Source of the DNA: Rhodobiaceae bacterium | Lineage (GTDB): Bacteria; Pseudomonadota; Alphaproteobacteria; RS24 | Direction of reading: 5' to 3' | NCBI GenBank assembly: GCA_024639515.1 | Contig: JAHEIG010000005.1 | Span: 1-50,976 of the forward strand | Length of the DNA: 50,976 nt | Shown: positions 36,638 through 46,480 of the stretch, piece after piece | Layout: every line of letters begins with the position of its first letter | Numbering within the stretch: position 1 is the stretch's first letter | Program-made: the position numbers and the translations under genes | Notes under the pieces: generated by a model | The model's database searches: none | Told to the model about the DNA's origin: nothing | What the model saw: the letters and a program-made list of their open reading frames with translations, nothing else

Positions 36638-37225
36638 ATGTTCAAAAAATCACTTATCACATCACCTATTACAAAGTCATCTGTGCGTCTGTTGGGGAGC
36701 TTGATGCTCGCTATCGGGCTGCTTCTGCCATTGCCCAGCCAAGCGCAAAGCCCCGCCAAAGGGGATGAGGCGGTTCAAACCTTCTCGCACTGGCGGCTTT
36801 TCGTTGAAGGCTCAGGGGCCAGCAAAACCTGCTTTATCCTCGGTGAGCCGACGCAAACAGCACCGAAAAACGTCAAGCGCGGGGCTATTTTTTTAACCAT
36901 CACCCACCGCCCGGGGCAAGGTGTGCACAATGAAGTGGCGATATCCAACGGCTATCCATTCTCCGCCGAGTCCAACCCGTTTGCCCAAGTCGGCGGCACA
37001 GAGTTCGCTTTTTTCACCGGCGTGCAAGCCCGCAATGGTGCCGATAGCTGGGCCTGGTTGCGCGATTTAAACAATCAGACAGAGCTGGTCACAGCCATGC
37101 AGCGCGGCAAGACGTTGGTTTTCAAAGGCACCTCATCGCGCGGCACGCTGACCACTGACACCTATTCCCTGAGCGGGGTCACCGCCGCCACACGCGCGCT
37201 CGACGCCGCTTGTCCGGCTTCCTAG
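36638..37225 (+). CDS. Invasion-associated locus B (IalB) family periplasmic protein
   Basis: A 195-residue secreted protein with a signal peptide (LLGSLMLAIGLLLPLPSQAQA-like, cleaved near residue 37). IalB-family features are FSHWRLFVEG, KRGAIFLTITHRPGQ, a gly/ser-rich segment and the C-terminal KGTSSRGTLTTDTYSLSGVT. A cysteine at CFILGE and one near the end (DAACPAS) could form a disulfide. Despite the name, the family is widespread in free-living alphaproteobacteria. It precedes rlmN by nine bases. Confidence 0.88.
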   Translation: MFKKSLITSPITKSSVRLLGSLMLAIGLLLPLPSQAQSPAKGDEAVQTFSHWRLFVEGSGASKTCFILGEPTQTAPKNVKRGAIFLTITHRPGQGVHNEVAISNGYPFSAESNPFAQVGGTEFAFFTGVQARNGADSWAWLRDLNNQTELVTAMQRGKTLVFKGTSSRGTLTTDTYSLSGVTAATRALDAACPAS

Positions 37226-37234
37226 GCCCCCTCC

Positions 37235-38413
37235 ATGCAAATCCTTGACCCATCTGCCGAGGCGGTTAGCGCCAATTCGAAGCCCAGTCTCAGCGGGCTA
37301 GACCGGCAAAGCTTGGCAGCGCGTCTGAGCGATATTGGCGTGCCGGAAAAACAAATCCGCATGCGGGTCAACCAAATCTGGGGCTGGCTCTATACCCATG
37401 GCAGTCGCCATTTCGACGATATGACCAATGTATCAAAAGATGTCCGCGCCAGCCTCGCCGAAGCCTATTCGCTGGATCGGCTGGAAATCGCCGAGTCGCA
37501 ATTCTCCGATGATGGCACACGCAAATGGTTGTTTCGCCTCGCCGACGGGCAACTGGTCGAGACGGTTTACATCCCCGAGGCGGATCGTGGCACTTTGTGT
37601 ATTTCCAGCCAAGTCGGCTGCACGCTGACCTGCCGGTTTTGTCATACCGGCACGCAAAAATTAGTGCGAAATCTCGAAGTAGCTGAAATCGTTGGGCAAT
37701 TAGTCTCAGCCCGCGATGAACTGCAAGACTGGCCGACCGGCACAAGCCAAAGCAATACCGGCAATCGCCGGATTACCAATATTGTGATGATGGGCATGGG
37801 CGAGCCACTTTATAATGTCGACAATGTGGCCAGCGCGCTGAATGTGATGAGTGACGGCGACGGCCTAGGCGTCTCTAAGCGCCGCATCACCCTGTCGACC
37901 TCCGGCGTGGTACCGGCCATTCCTGCTATGGGCGGCGCCACTGGCGTGATGCTGGCGATTTCTCTACATGCCGTGCACGATGAATTGCGCGACGAGTTGG
38001 TGCCGCTGAACAAAAAATACCCAATCGACGAATTGCTCGAAGCCTGCCGCCAATGGCCGGGGCTTTCTAACGCCAAACGCATCACCTTTGAATATGTCAT
38101 GTTGAAAGGCGTCAATGATAGCGATGCCGATGCCCGCGCGCTGGTTAAATTGCTGGCTGGTATTCCGGCGAAAATTAATCTCATCCCGTTTAATCCATGG
38201 CCCGGCGCACCGTATGAATGTTCGAGCTGGGAACGCATTGAAGCGTTTGCCGACATCGTCAATCGGGCCGGTTATGCCAGCCCCGTGCGCCGCCCCAGAG
38301 GGCGCGATATTATGGCCGCTTGCGGCCAGCTCAAATCGGCGTCGGTGAAGCAAAGCGCGGCCGAGCGCAAAAAGGCCGAACTGGCCTCGCGCAATCTCAC
38401 GCGGCCTGCTTAA
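37235..38413 (+). CDS. rlmN: 23S rRNA (adenine-2503-C2) / tRNA A37 methyltransferase RlmN
   Basis: A 392-residue radical-SAM enzyme with the CxxxCxxC cluster site [12 protein letters not shown] (near residue 128), MGMGEPLYN, and the C-terminal catalytic region ending [11 protein letters not shown] with the methyl-accepting cysteine. It methylates A2503 of 23S rRNA and A37 of some tRNAs. Probably co-transcribed with the upstream IalB gene. Confidence 0.95.
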   Translation: MQILDPSAEAVSANSKPSLSGLDRQSLAARLSDIGVPEKQIRMRVNQIWGWLYTHGSRHFDDMTNVSKDVRASLAEAYSLDRLEIAESQFSDDGTRKWLFRLADGQLVETVYIPEADRGTLCISSQVGCTLTCRFCHTGTQKLVRNLEVAEIVGQLVSARDELQDWPTGTSQSNTGNRRITNIVMMGMGEPLYNVDNVASALNVMSDGDGLGVSKRRITLSTSGVVPAIPAMGGATGVMLAISLHAVHDELRDELVPLNKKYPIDELLEACRQWPGLSNAKRITFEYVMLKGVNDSDADARALVKLLAGIPAKINLIPFNPWPGAPYECSSWERIEAFADIVNRAGYASPVRRPRGRDIMAACGQLKSASVKQSAAERKKAELASRNLTRPA

Positions 38414-38517
38414 TAACTGGCTTAACGCCGAGTTGAGATTTTCTCGTTATCGCGTGTCACAAGCCTTGCTCCGGCAGGCGCGAGCGGTTAAAACGGCTCA
38501 ACAAGCGGAGCAAAATT

Positions 38518-39723
38518 ATGAGCGATATCAACAAAGTGGTTCTTGCCTATTCTGGCGGTCTCGACACATCCATCATCCTGAAATGGTTGCAGGATGAATA
38601 TGCTTGCGAGGTTGTCACTTTTACCGCCGATTTGGGGCAAGGCGAAGAACTCGAACCAGCCCGGGCGAAAGCCGAACTGCTGGGCATTAAAGAGATTTAT
38701 ATCGAAGACCTACGCGAAGAATTTGTCCGCGATTATGTCTTTCCAATGTTCCGTGCCAATGCGCTTTATGAAGGTGTCTATTTGCTCGGCACCTCAATCG
38801 CGCGGCCACTGATTGCCAAACGGCAAATCGAAATCGCCGCCGAAACCGGCGCCCAAGCCGTGTGCCATGGTGCCACTGGCAAAGGCAATGATCAGGTGCG
38901 CTTCGAGCTCGGCTATTATGCCTGCAATCCAGATATCAAAGTAATCGCGCCATGGCGCGAATGGGATCTGAACAGCCGCGAAAAGCTGATCTCCTATGCT
39001 GAGATGCACCAAATTCCCGTGCCCAAAGACAAGCGCGGCGAAGCGCCGTTTTCAGTCGACGCCAATCTGCTGCACACCTCCTCAGAAGGCAAAGTGCTGG
39101 AAGACCCGAATGAGCCGTGCCCGGAATATGTTTTCCAACGCACGGTCAGCCCCGAAGATGCGCCCGACACACCGACCTTTATCGAAGTTGGTTTTGTAGC
39201 TGGTGGCGCGGTATCGATTGATGGCGAGAAACTGTCTCCGGCCAGCCTTTTGACGCGGCTCAATGAGCTGGGCGGGGCCAATGGTATTGGCCGCCTGGAT
39301 TTGGTGGAAAACCGCTTTGTCGGCATGAAATCGCGCGGAGTCTACGAAACACCCGGTGGCACAGTTTTGCTGGCGGCGCATCGTGGTATTGAAAGCATCA
39401 CCATGGATCGCGGTGCTATGCATCTGAAAGATGAGCTGATGCCGCGCTATGCTGAGTTGATTTATAACGGCTTCTGGTTCTCGCCTGAACGAGAGATGCT
39501 GCAAGCGGCGATTGATAACAGCCAGACCCATGTCACCGGTCAGGTCACGCTGAAACTGTATAAAGGCAGTGTCAGTGTGGTGGCCCGCACATCGCCCTTC
39601 TCGCTCTATTCAGAAGCGCATGTGACGTTTGAAGAAGACGCGGTATATGACCAGCATGACGCTGAAGGCTTTATCCGCCTCAACGCCCTGCGCCTGAAAC
39701 TGCTCGGCCGCCGCAACAAATAA
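38518..39723 (+). CDS. argG: Argininosuccinate synthase
   Basis: A 401-residue ATP-dependent synthase joining citrulline and aspartate for arginine synthesis. The PP-loop [17 protein letters not shown] is at residues 8-24, followed by [13 protein letters not shown] and [11 protein letters not shown]. Length is typical. The 104-bp upstream spacer has no obvious operator. A weak GC-rich hairpin (about 39745-39775) lies after the stop. Confidence 0.97.
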   Translation: MSDINKVVLAYSGGLDTSIILKWLQDEYACEVVTFTADLGQGEELEPARAKAELLGIKEIYIEDLREEFVRDYVFPMFRANALYEGVYLLGTSIARPLIAKRQIEIAAETGAQAVCHGATGKGNDQVRFELGYYACNPDIKVIAPWREWDLNSREKLISYAEMHQIPVPKDKRGEAPFSVDANLLHTSSEGKVLEDPNEPCPEYVFQRTVSPEDAPDTPTFIEVGFVAGGAVSIDGEKLSPASLLTRLNELGGANGIGRLDLVENRFVGMKSRGVYETPGGTVLLAAHRGIESITMDRGAMHLKDELMPRYAELIYNGFWFSPEREMLQAAIDNSQTHVTGQVTLKLYKGSVSVVARTSPFSLYSEAHVTFEEDAVYDQHDAEGFIRLNALRLKLLGRRNK

Positions 39724-39892
39724 AACCAAACTGTTTTTTGCAAAACACACCCGGGCCGCTGGGCGGTGGCGTGTGCCTAGCCCTTGGCGAGAGATATGCT
39801 TTTGTGCTTATTTTGGTGAACCTCTGTCGCGCAGGTGGCAGATAAAGCATCCGGCCAACCGGAATTGGCTCACAATAACAAGAGGCAATCCA

Positions 39893-40465
39893 ATGAATGG
39901 GACCACCACAACTCAATATGTCATTGCGTTTACAGTATCTTGTTGGGTGTTAGCAACGGCCATGGCGCAGGACACCATACCGGCCCAAAAAGCTGGCTGG
40001 TGTGTCGGCGCCAATCTTCTCGATAGGCAGGGCGTTGTTGACGATTATGGCGCGATTAACGGCACGGGCTACGGCGTGGCGATGGGCTATCGGCTGAAGG
40101 GGGGTCACCTGTCTTTTGAGCTAGAGCGGCAAGATTTCGCGTATGACAACGAAACCCAAAACGCAGAGGGCGTCACCGTCCGGTTTCATGACGCGGCCGC
40201 CGACATCACTATGTTGTCGCTTCTTTTGCATCTCAATCATGTCACATGGCGGCCCTTCGCACGGCTGACCTATGGCACGCTTGATTACAGCTACACGCTA
40301 ACCAACCCAGAAGAAAGCCAGACTTTTGAAGACTCGCTAGACGGCTTCGTCTATGGCTTTGGTATTGATTTCGTGACCAGCGACAAAGTCGATATCCGGC
40401 TCGAATATGGGCAGCAGAATGAAGATATAGATGGCGTCAATATCGGCGCGCTGTATCGCTTTTAA
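39893..40465 (+). CDS. Small outer-membrane beta-barrel protein, unknown function
   Basis: A 190-residue protein with a signal peptide (MNGTTTTQYVIAFTVSCWVL, cleaved after ATAMA). It then shows alternating hydrophobic/polar strands rich in Gly, Tyr and Asp (GTGYGVAMGYRLKGGHLSFELE, PFARLTYGTLDYSYTL). It ends NIGALYRF with the terminal Phe typical of outer-membrane barrels. About eight strands of OmpA/opacity-porin type are likely. The start at 39893 has AAGAGG eight bases upstream. No specific family recognised. Convergent with folD, four bases apart. Confidence 0.75.
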   Translation: MNGTTTTQYVIAFTVSCWVLATAMAQDTIPAQKAGWCVGANLLDRQGVVDDYGAINGTGYGVAMGYRLKGGHLSFELERQDFAYDNETQNAEGVTVRFHDAAADITMLSLLLHLNHVTWRPFARLTYGTLDYSYTLTNPEESQTFEDSLDGFVYGFGIDFVTSDKVDIRLEYGQQNEDIDGVNIGALYRF

Positions 40466-40469
40466 CGCC

Positions 40470-41357
40470 CTAAACCTCAATCTCATCGACGCCGGCTTGG
40501 CGGCAGGCGGCGGTCAGTGTGTTGCGCAATAGGCAGGCCACCGTCATCACCCCGACGCCACCGGGCACGGGCGTGATATGGGCGGCGTGTTGGCTGGCGG
40601 CGTCGAAATCGACATCGCCGACGAGTCGGGTTTTGCCTTCTTCGGCGGCGGGCACGCGGTTAATTCCAACATCAATCACACAAGCGCCGGGCTTGACCCA
40701 GTCGCCTTGCACCATTTGCGGCACGCCGACAGCGGCGACCAGAATATCGGCACTGCGGCACATTGCGGCCAAATCGGCGGTGCGCGAATGGGCCATGGTC
40801 ACGGTGCAGTTTTCTTGCAACAGCAACTGCGCGACCGGTTTGCCGACCAAATTAGAGCGGCCAATCACCACTGCGTGTTTTCCAGTCAAATCGCCCAAGG
40901 CGCGTTTGGCCAAAATCACCGAGCCGGTTGGCGTGCACGGCGTCAGCGCCGGCAACCCAGAGACCAGACGGCCAGCATTTTGCGGGTGCAGGCCATCGAC
41001 ATCTTTTTCAGGGCTGATGGTATCAATCACCGCTTGCTGCGAAATTTGATCGGGCACAGGGAATTGCACCAACACACCATGCACATCAGGGTCAGCATTT
41101 AATTCCTCGACCTTGGCCAACAAATCGGCTTGCGAGGTGTCGGCCGGCAGGCAGTATTCAAATGAGTTCATCCCCGCCTCTTTGGTGGCGATGCCTTTAT
41201 TGCGCACATAGACTTGCGAGGCGGCGTCTTCGCCAACCAGCACCACGGCCAGACCGGGGGTGATATTATGCTCTTTCTTTAGCGTGGCGACGGCGTCGCC
41301 AATGCGCTGACGCAGCTCGGCGGCTACTGCTTTACCGTCAATCAATTGTCCGGCCAT
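40470..41357 (-). CDS. folD: Bifunctional methylenetetrahydrofolate dehydrogenase / cyclohydrolase
   Basis: A 295-residue FolD. It has [14 protein letters not shown] with the catalytic Lys, [11 protein letters not shown] (family motif QLPLP varied to QFPVP), PCTPTGS and the NADP-binding [15 protein letters not shown]. It interconverts 5,10-methylene- and 10-formyl-tetrahydrofolate. It starts immediately after the yggT stop. Confidence 0.95.
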   Translation of the reverse strand: MAGQLIDGKAVAAELRQRIGDAVATLKKEHNITPGLAVVLVGEDAASQVYVRNKGIATKEAGMNSFEYCLPADTSQADLLAKVEELNADPDVHGVLVQFPVPDQISQQAVIDTISPEKDVDGLHPQNAGRLVSGLPALTPCTPTGSVILAKRALGDLTGKHAVVIGRSNLVGKPVAQLLLQENCTVTMAHSRTADLAAMCRSADILVAAVGVPQMVQGDWVKPGACVIDVGINRVPAAEEGKTRLVGDVDFDAASQHAAHITPVPGGVGVMTVACLLRNTLTAACRQAGVDEIEV

Positions 41358-41657
41358 CTAGTATCCCCCAGTGGCCATCGGCCCGAAAACTTCCCACATC
41401 AGATTGCGCAGGAACATCAGCCCCAAAAGTAAAATCAGCGGCGATAAATCAAGCCCGCCGACAGCCGGCAGAAAGCGGCGAATGCGGCGATAGGCTGGTT
41501 CGGTCAAGCGGCTCAGGGCGTCACCGACAAGATAGACATAACGGTTTCGCAAATTGATGACATTGAACGCAACCAACCAACTCAAAATGGCCGAGGCAAT
41601 AATCACCCAGATATAGATTTGAATAATCTGACTAACGAGAGTCAAAAGCGCATACAT
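41358..41657 (-). CDS. yggT: YggT family membrane protein
   Basis: A 99-residue protein with two to three membrane helices (LVSQIIQIYIWVIIASAILSWL and LSPLILLLGLMFLRNLMW regions) and the conserved YRRIRRFLPAVGGLDLSP segment near residue 56. YggT proteins have roles in osmotic tolerance or thylakoid/cell-division placement in other bacteria; the role here is unknown. Directly abuts folD. Confidence 0.9.
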   Translation of the reverse strand: MYALLTLVSQIIQIYIWVIIASAILSWLVAFNVINLRNRYVYLVGDALSRLTEPAYRRIRRFLPAVGGLDLSPLILLLGLMFLRNLMWEVFGPMATGGY

Positions 41658-41714
41658 AGACGATCTCCATTAGCGCCGAGGCGCGTTAGTGATAACTGCT
41701 CCGCTCACCGGTGT

Positions 41715-42311
41715 TTAGAGAGCCGTACCATCATCGCGTAGATAAATCGAGTCGCGCGGTTTTTCCATCACCTTCCGCACCATTGGCTCAAAAGCCTCAA
41801 GCGGCATGGAATCATAATTTGGGTCAAAAGCCGCTTGGTCATAAAGGTGGCAGAATTGCGCGGTATATTCGAAATGCTCATGGCCACGGAAATCTTCACG
41901 CGCATCGCGGTCTAGGCCGATATGGTGGAAGAAATAATAGCCTTGGAAAATCCCGTGATTTTGCAGCATGAAATAATTGGCGTCTGAGATAAACGGTTTC
42001 AAAATCGTCGCCCCCAGCTCGGCATGGTTAAATGTGCCCAGCAGGTCACCAATATCATGCAGCAAGGCGCAGACGACATATTCTTCGTCGCGGCCATCGC
42101 GGTGGGCGCGGGTGGCGGTTTGCAAGCTGTGTTCCAAGCGATCGACAGCAAAGCCGCCAGCGTCTCCCTGTAGCATTTTCAAATGTTCGAGAACCCGATC
42201 GGGTAGTGTTTTTGAGAATTTACCAAACGCAGCCGTCACTTTTGCATAGTCTTCTGCTGTGCCATCCACCATGGCGGTGAAGGTTGCGCGGTCTTCTGTA
42301 TCATCAAGCAT
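41715..42311 (-). CDS. HD-domain protein with PhnZ/inositol-oxygenase-type metal ligands
   Basis: A 198-residue protein. I start at the second ATG (42311) because GGGAG is six bases upstream; the ATG two codons earlier sits on that site. The HD core is DRLEHSLQTA (H61) and ALLHDIGD (H85, D86), then NHAELG (H96), LQNHGIFQ (H119) and HLYDQAA (D158). Four His and two Asp in this order match the diiron set of PhnZ, an oxygenase that cleaves a C-P bond, more closely than ordinary HD phosphohydrolases. No phosphonate genes are adjacent; the substrate is unknown. A VOC gene is divergent. Confidence 0.82.
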   Translation of the reverse strand: MLDDTEDRATFTAMVDGTAEDYAKVTAAFGKFSKTLPDRVLEHLKMLQGDAGGFAVDRLEHSLQTATRAHRDGRDEEYVVCALLHDIGDLLGTFNHAELGATILKPFISDANYFMLQNHGIFQGYYFFHHIGLDRDAREDFRGHEHFEYTAQFCHLYDQAAFDPNYDSMPLEAFEPMVRKVMEKPRDSIYLRDDGTAL

Positions 42312-42422
42312 GGTCATCTCCCTTTTCCCGATAGATTGCCCAATTTAGGCGGTTTTGGCAATTGCAATCTAGCGACTTCCAGTTATTCTATCCCCGATAT
42401 CACACAAAATAGGGAGTTAACG

Positions 42423-42791
42423 ATGATTTCATATGTAACACTGGGGACCAACGACACGGAAAAAGCGCTGGCTTTTTACGGGCCGCTTTTGGCTGAGATG
42501 GGGGCCGAAAAAGTGCTCGATACCGGTCGCCTACACGCTTTCTCCACAGGCCCTGGCCAACCGATGCTGCTCATTGGTGCCCCTTGGGACGGCGAGAGCG
42601 CCAGCAATGGCAATGGCGCAATGGTCGCGATTGCCGTCGGTAGCCGCGAAAATGTCGACAAAATGCACGCCAAAGCCCTCGAGCTCGGCGCCTCAGATGA
42701 AGGTGCACCGGGCGAACGCATGGCTGGTTTTTATGGCGGCTATTTCCGTGACCTCGACAAAAACAAAGTTGTTTTCTGCCACTTCGGGTAA
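42423..42791 (+). CDS. VOC (glyoxalase/bleomycin resistance) family protein
   Basis: A 122-residue protein with the paired beta-alpha-beta-beta-beta units of the vicinal-oxygen-chelate fold (ISYVTLGTNDTEKALAFYGP at the start, GGYFRDLDKNKVVFCHFG at the end). One conserved Glu/His metal position seems replaced (H at the end is retained), so activity cannot be assumed. The start has GGGAG six bases upstream. Divergent from the HD-domain gene, sharing a 111-bp spacer. Confidence 0.87.
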   Translation: MISYVTLGTNDTEKALAFYGPLLAEMGAEKVLDTGRLHAFSTGPGQPMLLIGAPWDGESASNGNGAMVAIAVGSRENVDKMHAKALELGASDEGAPGERMAGFYGGYFRDLDKNKVVFCHFG

Positions 42792-42825
42792 TCCCTCAAG
42801 CGAGCTTACAGACCGGTCAGCGCCC

Positions 42826-43437
42826 TTAGCTATCTTCGGGTGCTGGCCGGTTGGGTGAGGCATAATTAGACGGCACCAGCCCTTTGAGCTGGTCGTAAAA
42901 GCCGTATACATGGGCCATATCCGCCTCAACATCGCCGGATATCGGCATCAAATGGTCGAGGCCGGCGGTCTTATTTTCAGTATCGACAAAAGCAATAATA
43001 ACCGGCACGTCAGCCGCCTCAGCCATATGATAAAATCCGGTTTTCCAATGCGTGCGTGGGCTGCGTGTGCCCTCTGGCGTAATCAGCAAAATCATGTCGT
43101 CGTACGCGCTAAACGTACTGGCAAGCTCTTTCACCCGCGCCCCAGCGGCGCGACGGTCGACCGGTATGGCGCCGCAATAGCGCAAAAACGCGCCCAGCGG
43201 AAACCAAAAAATCGTGTGCTTAATCAGCACATTCATATTAATCCGCAGGGCGAAAACAATCATCAGAAACAGCAGAAAATCCCAGTTTGATGTGTGCGGC
43301 GCGGCCAAAATAATCGCCTTGCGCGGCGTCCCGTCCAGTCGATTTTCAGCCCGCCAGCCAATCAGCCGCAAAACCACCAAGCTGATGGCGCGCAAAATTG
43401 GTGCAAGGATGGGCGTGTTAAATATTGTCGTTCTCAT
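42826..43437 (-). CDS. Lysophospholipid acyltransferase family protein (PlsC-like)
   Basis: A 203-residue acyltransferase with the HX4D site in APHTSNWDFLLF (near residue 48) and the substrate motif TPEGTRSPR (near 119). N-terminal hydrophobic segments suggest inner-membrane attachment. It acylates a lysophospholipid or glycerol phosphate. It lies downstream of the phosphotransferase gene in the same direction after a 107-bp spacer, so it may or may not belong to the lipid-handling group upstream. Confidence 0.87.
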   Translation of the reverse strand: MRTTIFNTPILAPILRAISLVVLRLIGWRAENRLDGTPRKAIILAAPHTSNWDFLLFLMIVFALRINMNVLIKHTIFWFPLGAFLRYCGAIPVDRRAAGARVKELASTFSAYDDMILLITPEGTRSPRTHWKTGFYHMAEAADVPVIIAFVDTENKTAGLDHLMPISGDVEADMAHVYGFYDQLKGLVPSNYASPNRPAPEDS

Positions 43438-43544
43438 GGGCTTTGGCTCAACCTTTTCAACTCATTCGTGTTGCGTCTGTGCTACGTCGCTCAGAGTTAT
43501 CTATATTGAGGGCTAATTCAAGCGCCAATCGTACCGGGTCGGGG

Positions 43545-44597
43545 TTAAATAAGCGCCAGACTATCGTGATGCAACGCCTGATAGCCGGAGCGTTCAGCCA
43601 TCACCGCAAACATCTCATCGCCACGCTCGGTGCGTTCGACCAGCATCGCCGACAACACCCCCATCAAAAAGCCGGTGAAGGCATATCTGCGATAATCGTG
43701 CCACGCCCGTTGAAAGTCATATTGCCCCTCGGGCAGGCCAAGCCGCTCGAGATAACCGGCCACCAGCGCCTCCTCATGGGCGGCGCGCTCGGCTGGGTCG
43801 GCGAAACTTGTCGAAATGCAATAGGCCACGTCCGGCATGGGCGGGCCAGCGCTCAGCGTCTGCCAATCGAGAATAACCGCGCGCCGATTGGCATCGTAAA
43901 ACAGCATATTATCGAGCCGGAAATCGCCATGCGACAGCACCGTAGGGTCGTCTTCAATGCTCGTATAGCGGTCATAGCGATCGACCAGCTTCTGCCCCAT
44001 ATCCATAATGGCTGGCTCAATCCGCCCCTGATAGCGGGCACACCATTCGGGATACACACCGACCAGCAACTGGCCGATAAATTCTTTGCGGCCTTTGCCA
44101 TAATTCAACCATGGCGTCTCTGGCAGTTGCGGGTCATTCCACGCTGCGGCGTGCAGCAAGGCGGCCTCATTCAGGGCTAAAGCCACATCGTCGGCGCCAC
44201 AGCCCCGCATTTGCGAGATTTGTTTGGCCGGTGCCATGTCTTCCATCAGCATCACAAAACTGCCAATGTCGCCCTCATCCAAGCCGACGAAATAGGTGTA
44301 AGGCGCGCGCACCGGCACATGGGCGGCGTAGTCGCGATACCAATTGGCTTCGATTTCATACAGGTTCATATTGCGCGCTGTCTCGCGGCTGGTCTCATCG
44401 GCCGCCGAACATTTGGCAATCACCGTCGCTGGCCCCTCGCCATTGGCCCAATCAAGCGTCAAGCGGTAGCTATCGCCGACCTGCCCAGTGCCGACCGGTG
44501 TGTAAGAAAAACCTGTCAAAGCCGCCGCCGCAAAGCCGAGCTTTTCGGCCAGCCAGTCAGCGGTCATTTTTTCGGGATGATCAAGCAATCCACTCAT
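43545..44597 (-). CDS. Phosphotransferase family protein (APH / ecdysteroid-kinase-like)
   Basis: A 350-residue kinase-fold protein with the catalytic loop VLSHGDFRLDNMLF (near residue 224) and the metal motif VILDWQ. The N-lobe is degenerate in the glycine loop (GTGQVGDSYRL). Members phosphorylate small alcohols or amines; in actinobacteria and proteobacteria many lie in steroid or lipid catabolism clusters. It overlaps the preceding gene by four bases (ATGA), so the two act together. Substrate not predictable. Confidence 0.85.
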   Translation of the reverse strand: MSGLLDHPEKMTADWLAEKLGFAAAALTGFSYTPVGTGQVGDSYRLTLDWANGEGPATVIAKCSAADETSRETARNMNLYEIEANWYRDYAAHVPVRAPYTYFVGLDEGDIGSFVMLMEDMAPAKQISQMRGCGADDVALALNEAALLHAAAWNDPQLPETPWLNYGKGRKEFIGQLLVGVYPEWCARYQGRIEPAIMDMGQKLVDRYDRYTSIEDDPTVLSHGDFRLDNMLFYDANRRAVILDWQTLSAGPPMPDVAYCISTSFADPAERAAHEEALVAGYLERLGLPEGQYDFQRAWHDYRRYAFTGFLMGVLSAMLVERTERGDEMFAVMAERSGYQALHHDSLALI

Positions 44598-45694
44598 CCA
44601 ACAATCCTATCCAGTAAATCGTTAAACCCGCTCGGCTGGTGCGGGCCGATGAATAATTGCTCAATCACGCCCTGCCCGTGATGGGTGTGCTGGCCGGCGC
44701 TCAGCGTCACATCGGTGAGGCATTGAATGTGCAAATTCTCCATCTTGCCGGCCTTCAAATCAGCCTCGGCTTGGTTCAGGTCGATGCTGTCGCACACCAC
44801 TTTCAGCGGCCCGTGATGGCAGCCATGGCTCCATTCAGGGTGGGTGTAGCCCAGCCCTTGCATGTAGAAAACCCGCCCCTGCGGCGCGAACTCTACCCCA
44901 GTCTGATCGAGGTCTAGTTGCAGCCCCGAAATGCGGCGTGTGCCGTCGCTATACTGCGTCTCAAGGGCGGGGCGCTCGACCTCAAGCCGCGTGCCTGCCG
45001 CCAAATCATCAATCAAAGCACGGCGGTTCCAAGCCTCGCCAGCCCCGTCATCATTGCTATGGAAAAACACGCAATGGTCGGTAAAATTCAGCGGCGTCCA
45101 CAGCCAATAAAACTGCGGCGGCTCAGCGGGCACGGTGATTTGCGGGTCTTTTTCACCGATTGGGCGCAAACCCCAGCTTCTATCGCGTGTGCCGTGAAAG
45201 CCGTCGACCGCAATGGTCTCGCCATTCAACCGTAAGCTGCCCTGCCAGCTGATATTTTGCGTCGCGCGCGTGTAATCCATAAACAACCGCGTGCCTTGCC
45301 TACGGGTAAAGCGCGGCTCCTCAATCGCCCGATGCCGCGCAGTGGCGGTGAGAGTGCCGGTCAGGCCATGCTCATTATCGGCAATCACCAGACGGGTTTC
45401 CTGCATCGGTTTGACAATTTCCACCGCCAAAGGGCCGATGTGCAAATCAAGTCGATCGCCGAGCATTTCTTTTGAGGCGCGGACATTATATTGCTGGTCG
45501 CCAATCGACAGGCAGAAACTGGCATCCATAATATTGAGCTGCGGATAGACGCCCAGCGCGGCGGCAAAAAACACCGAACCATCGCGGCTATAGCCGTTGA
45601 AAAAGAAACGGTCATAAAAATTGCGGTCAGCGCCAGAAAACGCCATCGGTTCTGGCGTCTGGTGCAGCGGGTAATCATCAGCAGGGGTCAGCAT
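44594..45694 (-). CDS. Lipocalin-like conserved protein (DUF7065/DUF7064 type)
   Basis: A 366-residue soluble protein. The N-terminal part has DRNFYDRFFFNGY and AAALGVYPQLN; the middle has the motif GTRDRSWGLRP (near residue 168), also seen in CrtC-like hydratases and related two-lipocalin proteins; the C-terminus is His-rich (GCHHGPLK, HTHHGQG). From memory it resembles proteins with DUF7065/DUF7064 domains found next to phosphotransferases in lipid and steroid gene clusters. Enzymatic role unknown; a hydrophobic-ligand pocket is inferred. AGGAGA lies nine bases before the ATG. Confidence 0.72.
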   Translation of the reverse strand: MLTPADDYPLHQTPEPMAFSGADRNFYDRFFFNGYSRDGSVFFAAALGVYPQLNIMDASFCLSIGDQQYNVRASKEMLGDRLDLHIGPLAVEIVKPMQETRLVIADNEHGLTGTLTATARHRAIEEPRFTRRQGTRLFMDYTRATQNISWQGSLRLNGETIAVDGFHGTRDRSWGLRPIGEKDPQITVPAEPPQFYWLWTPLNFTDHCVFFHSNDDGAGEAWNRRALIDDLAAGTRLEVERPALETQYSDGTRRISGLQLDLDQTGVEFAPQGRVFYMQGLGYTHPEWSHGCHHGPLKVVCDSIDLNQAEADLKAGKMENLHIQCLTDVTLSAGQHTHHGQGVIEQLFIGPHQPSGFNDLLDRIVG

Positions 45695-45712
45695 AGAAAA
45701 ACGTCTCCTGAA

Positions 45713-46480
45713 TTACATGGCGGAAATGCCGCCATCAATCTTCAGCTCGGCACCGGTCATGAATTTGCTTTCATCACTGGCCAGATAAACCACCGCATAA
45801 GCAACATCATCGGGGTCACCAATGGTTTTCAGCGGCACCTGACGGGCCAGTTTAGCGGTCAATTCTTCACGGCTACCGCCAGCCACCATTGGATCCAAAA
45901 TCGGCGTGTCGATAAAGGTCGGATGAACCGAATTGGAGCGGATATTATAGCCGCGATGGGCGCAATGCAGCGCCACGGATTTCGACAGCAACCACACCCC
46001 CGCCTTGGCCGAGTTATAGGCGGCCATATTGTGTCCGGCGATGAGGCCAGCGATCGATGAAATATTGATAATCGAGCCGGGCGCGTGGTCGCGCATCAGC
46101 GGGATGGCATATTTACAGCCGAGGAAAACGCTGTCGACGTCAACTTCATGGACTTTCTTCCATGTCGCGAAATCCGTGTCCTCAACCGTCGTGCCGCCGC
46201 CAATACCGGCATTATTGAGCAGCACATTAAGCCCGCCCATATCCTCATGCGCGGCGGCTAGGGCGGCTTTCCAGTTTTCTTCATGGGTCACATCCAGCTG
46301 ATAGGCAAAGCCTTGGCCGGGATAGGCGGCGTTAATTTCATCGGCAACGGCGGCTGCGCCTTCGCTGTTAATATCGCTGACCGCGACTTTGGCGCCTTCT
46401 TTGGCCAGCATCAGTGCCGAGGCGCGCCCCAGACCCGAAGCCCCACCGGTTACAAAAGCCATTTTACCCGCTACACGCAT
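45713..46480 (-). CDS. Short-chain dehydrogenase/reductase (hydroxysteroid/cyclic-alcohol type)
   Basis: A 255-residue classical SDR. The NAD site is TGGASGLGRAS (near residue 11), then NNAGIGGG, the catalytic Ser in NISSIAGLIAG and Tyr-Lys in AYNSAKAGV, and the end DGGISAM. Similarity pattern fits the 3-alpha/20-beta-hydroxysteroid and cyclohexanol dehydrogenases. GGAGAG precedes the ATG. It begins one base before the enoyl-CoA hydratase stop region ends, so the two genes abut. Confidence 0.88.
   Translation of the reverse strand: MRVAGKMAFVTGGASGLGRASALMLAKEGAKVAVSDINSEGAAAVADEINAAYPGQGFAYQLDVTHEENWKAALAAAHEDMGGLNVLLNNAGIGGGTTVEDTDFATWKKVHEVDVDSVFLGCKYAIPLMRDHAPGSIINISSIAGLIAGHNMAAYNSAKAGVWLLSKSVALHCAHRGYNIRSNSVHPTFIDTPILDPMVAGGSREELTAKLARQVPLKTIGDPDDVAYAVVYLASDESKFMTGAELKIDGGISAM

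Noticed and set aside
39745-39775. Terminator after argG
   Set aside because: The GC-rich inverted repeat is imperfect and has no T-run on the plus strand, so it is mentioned only in the argG entry.
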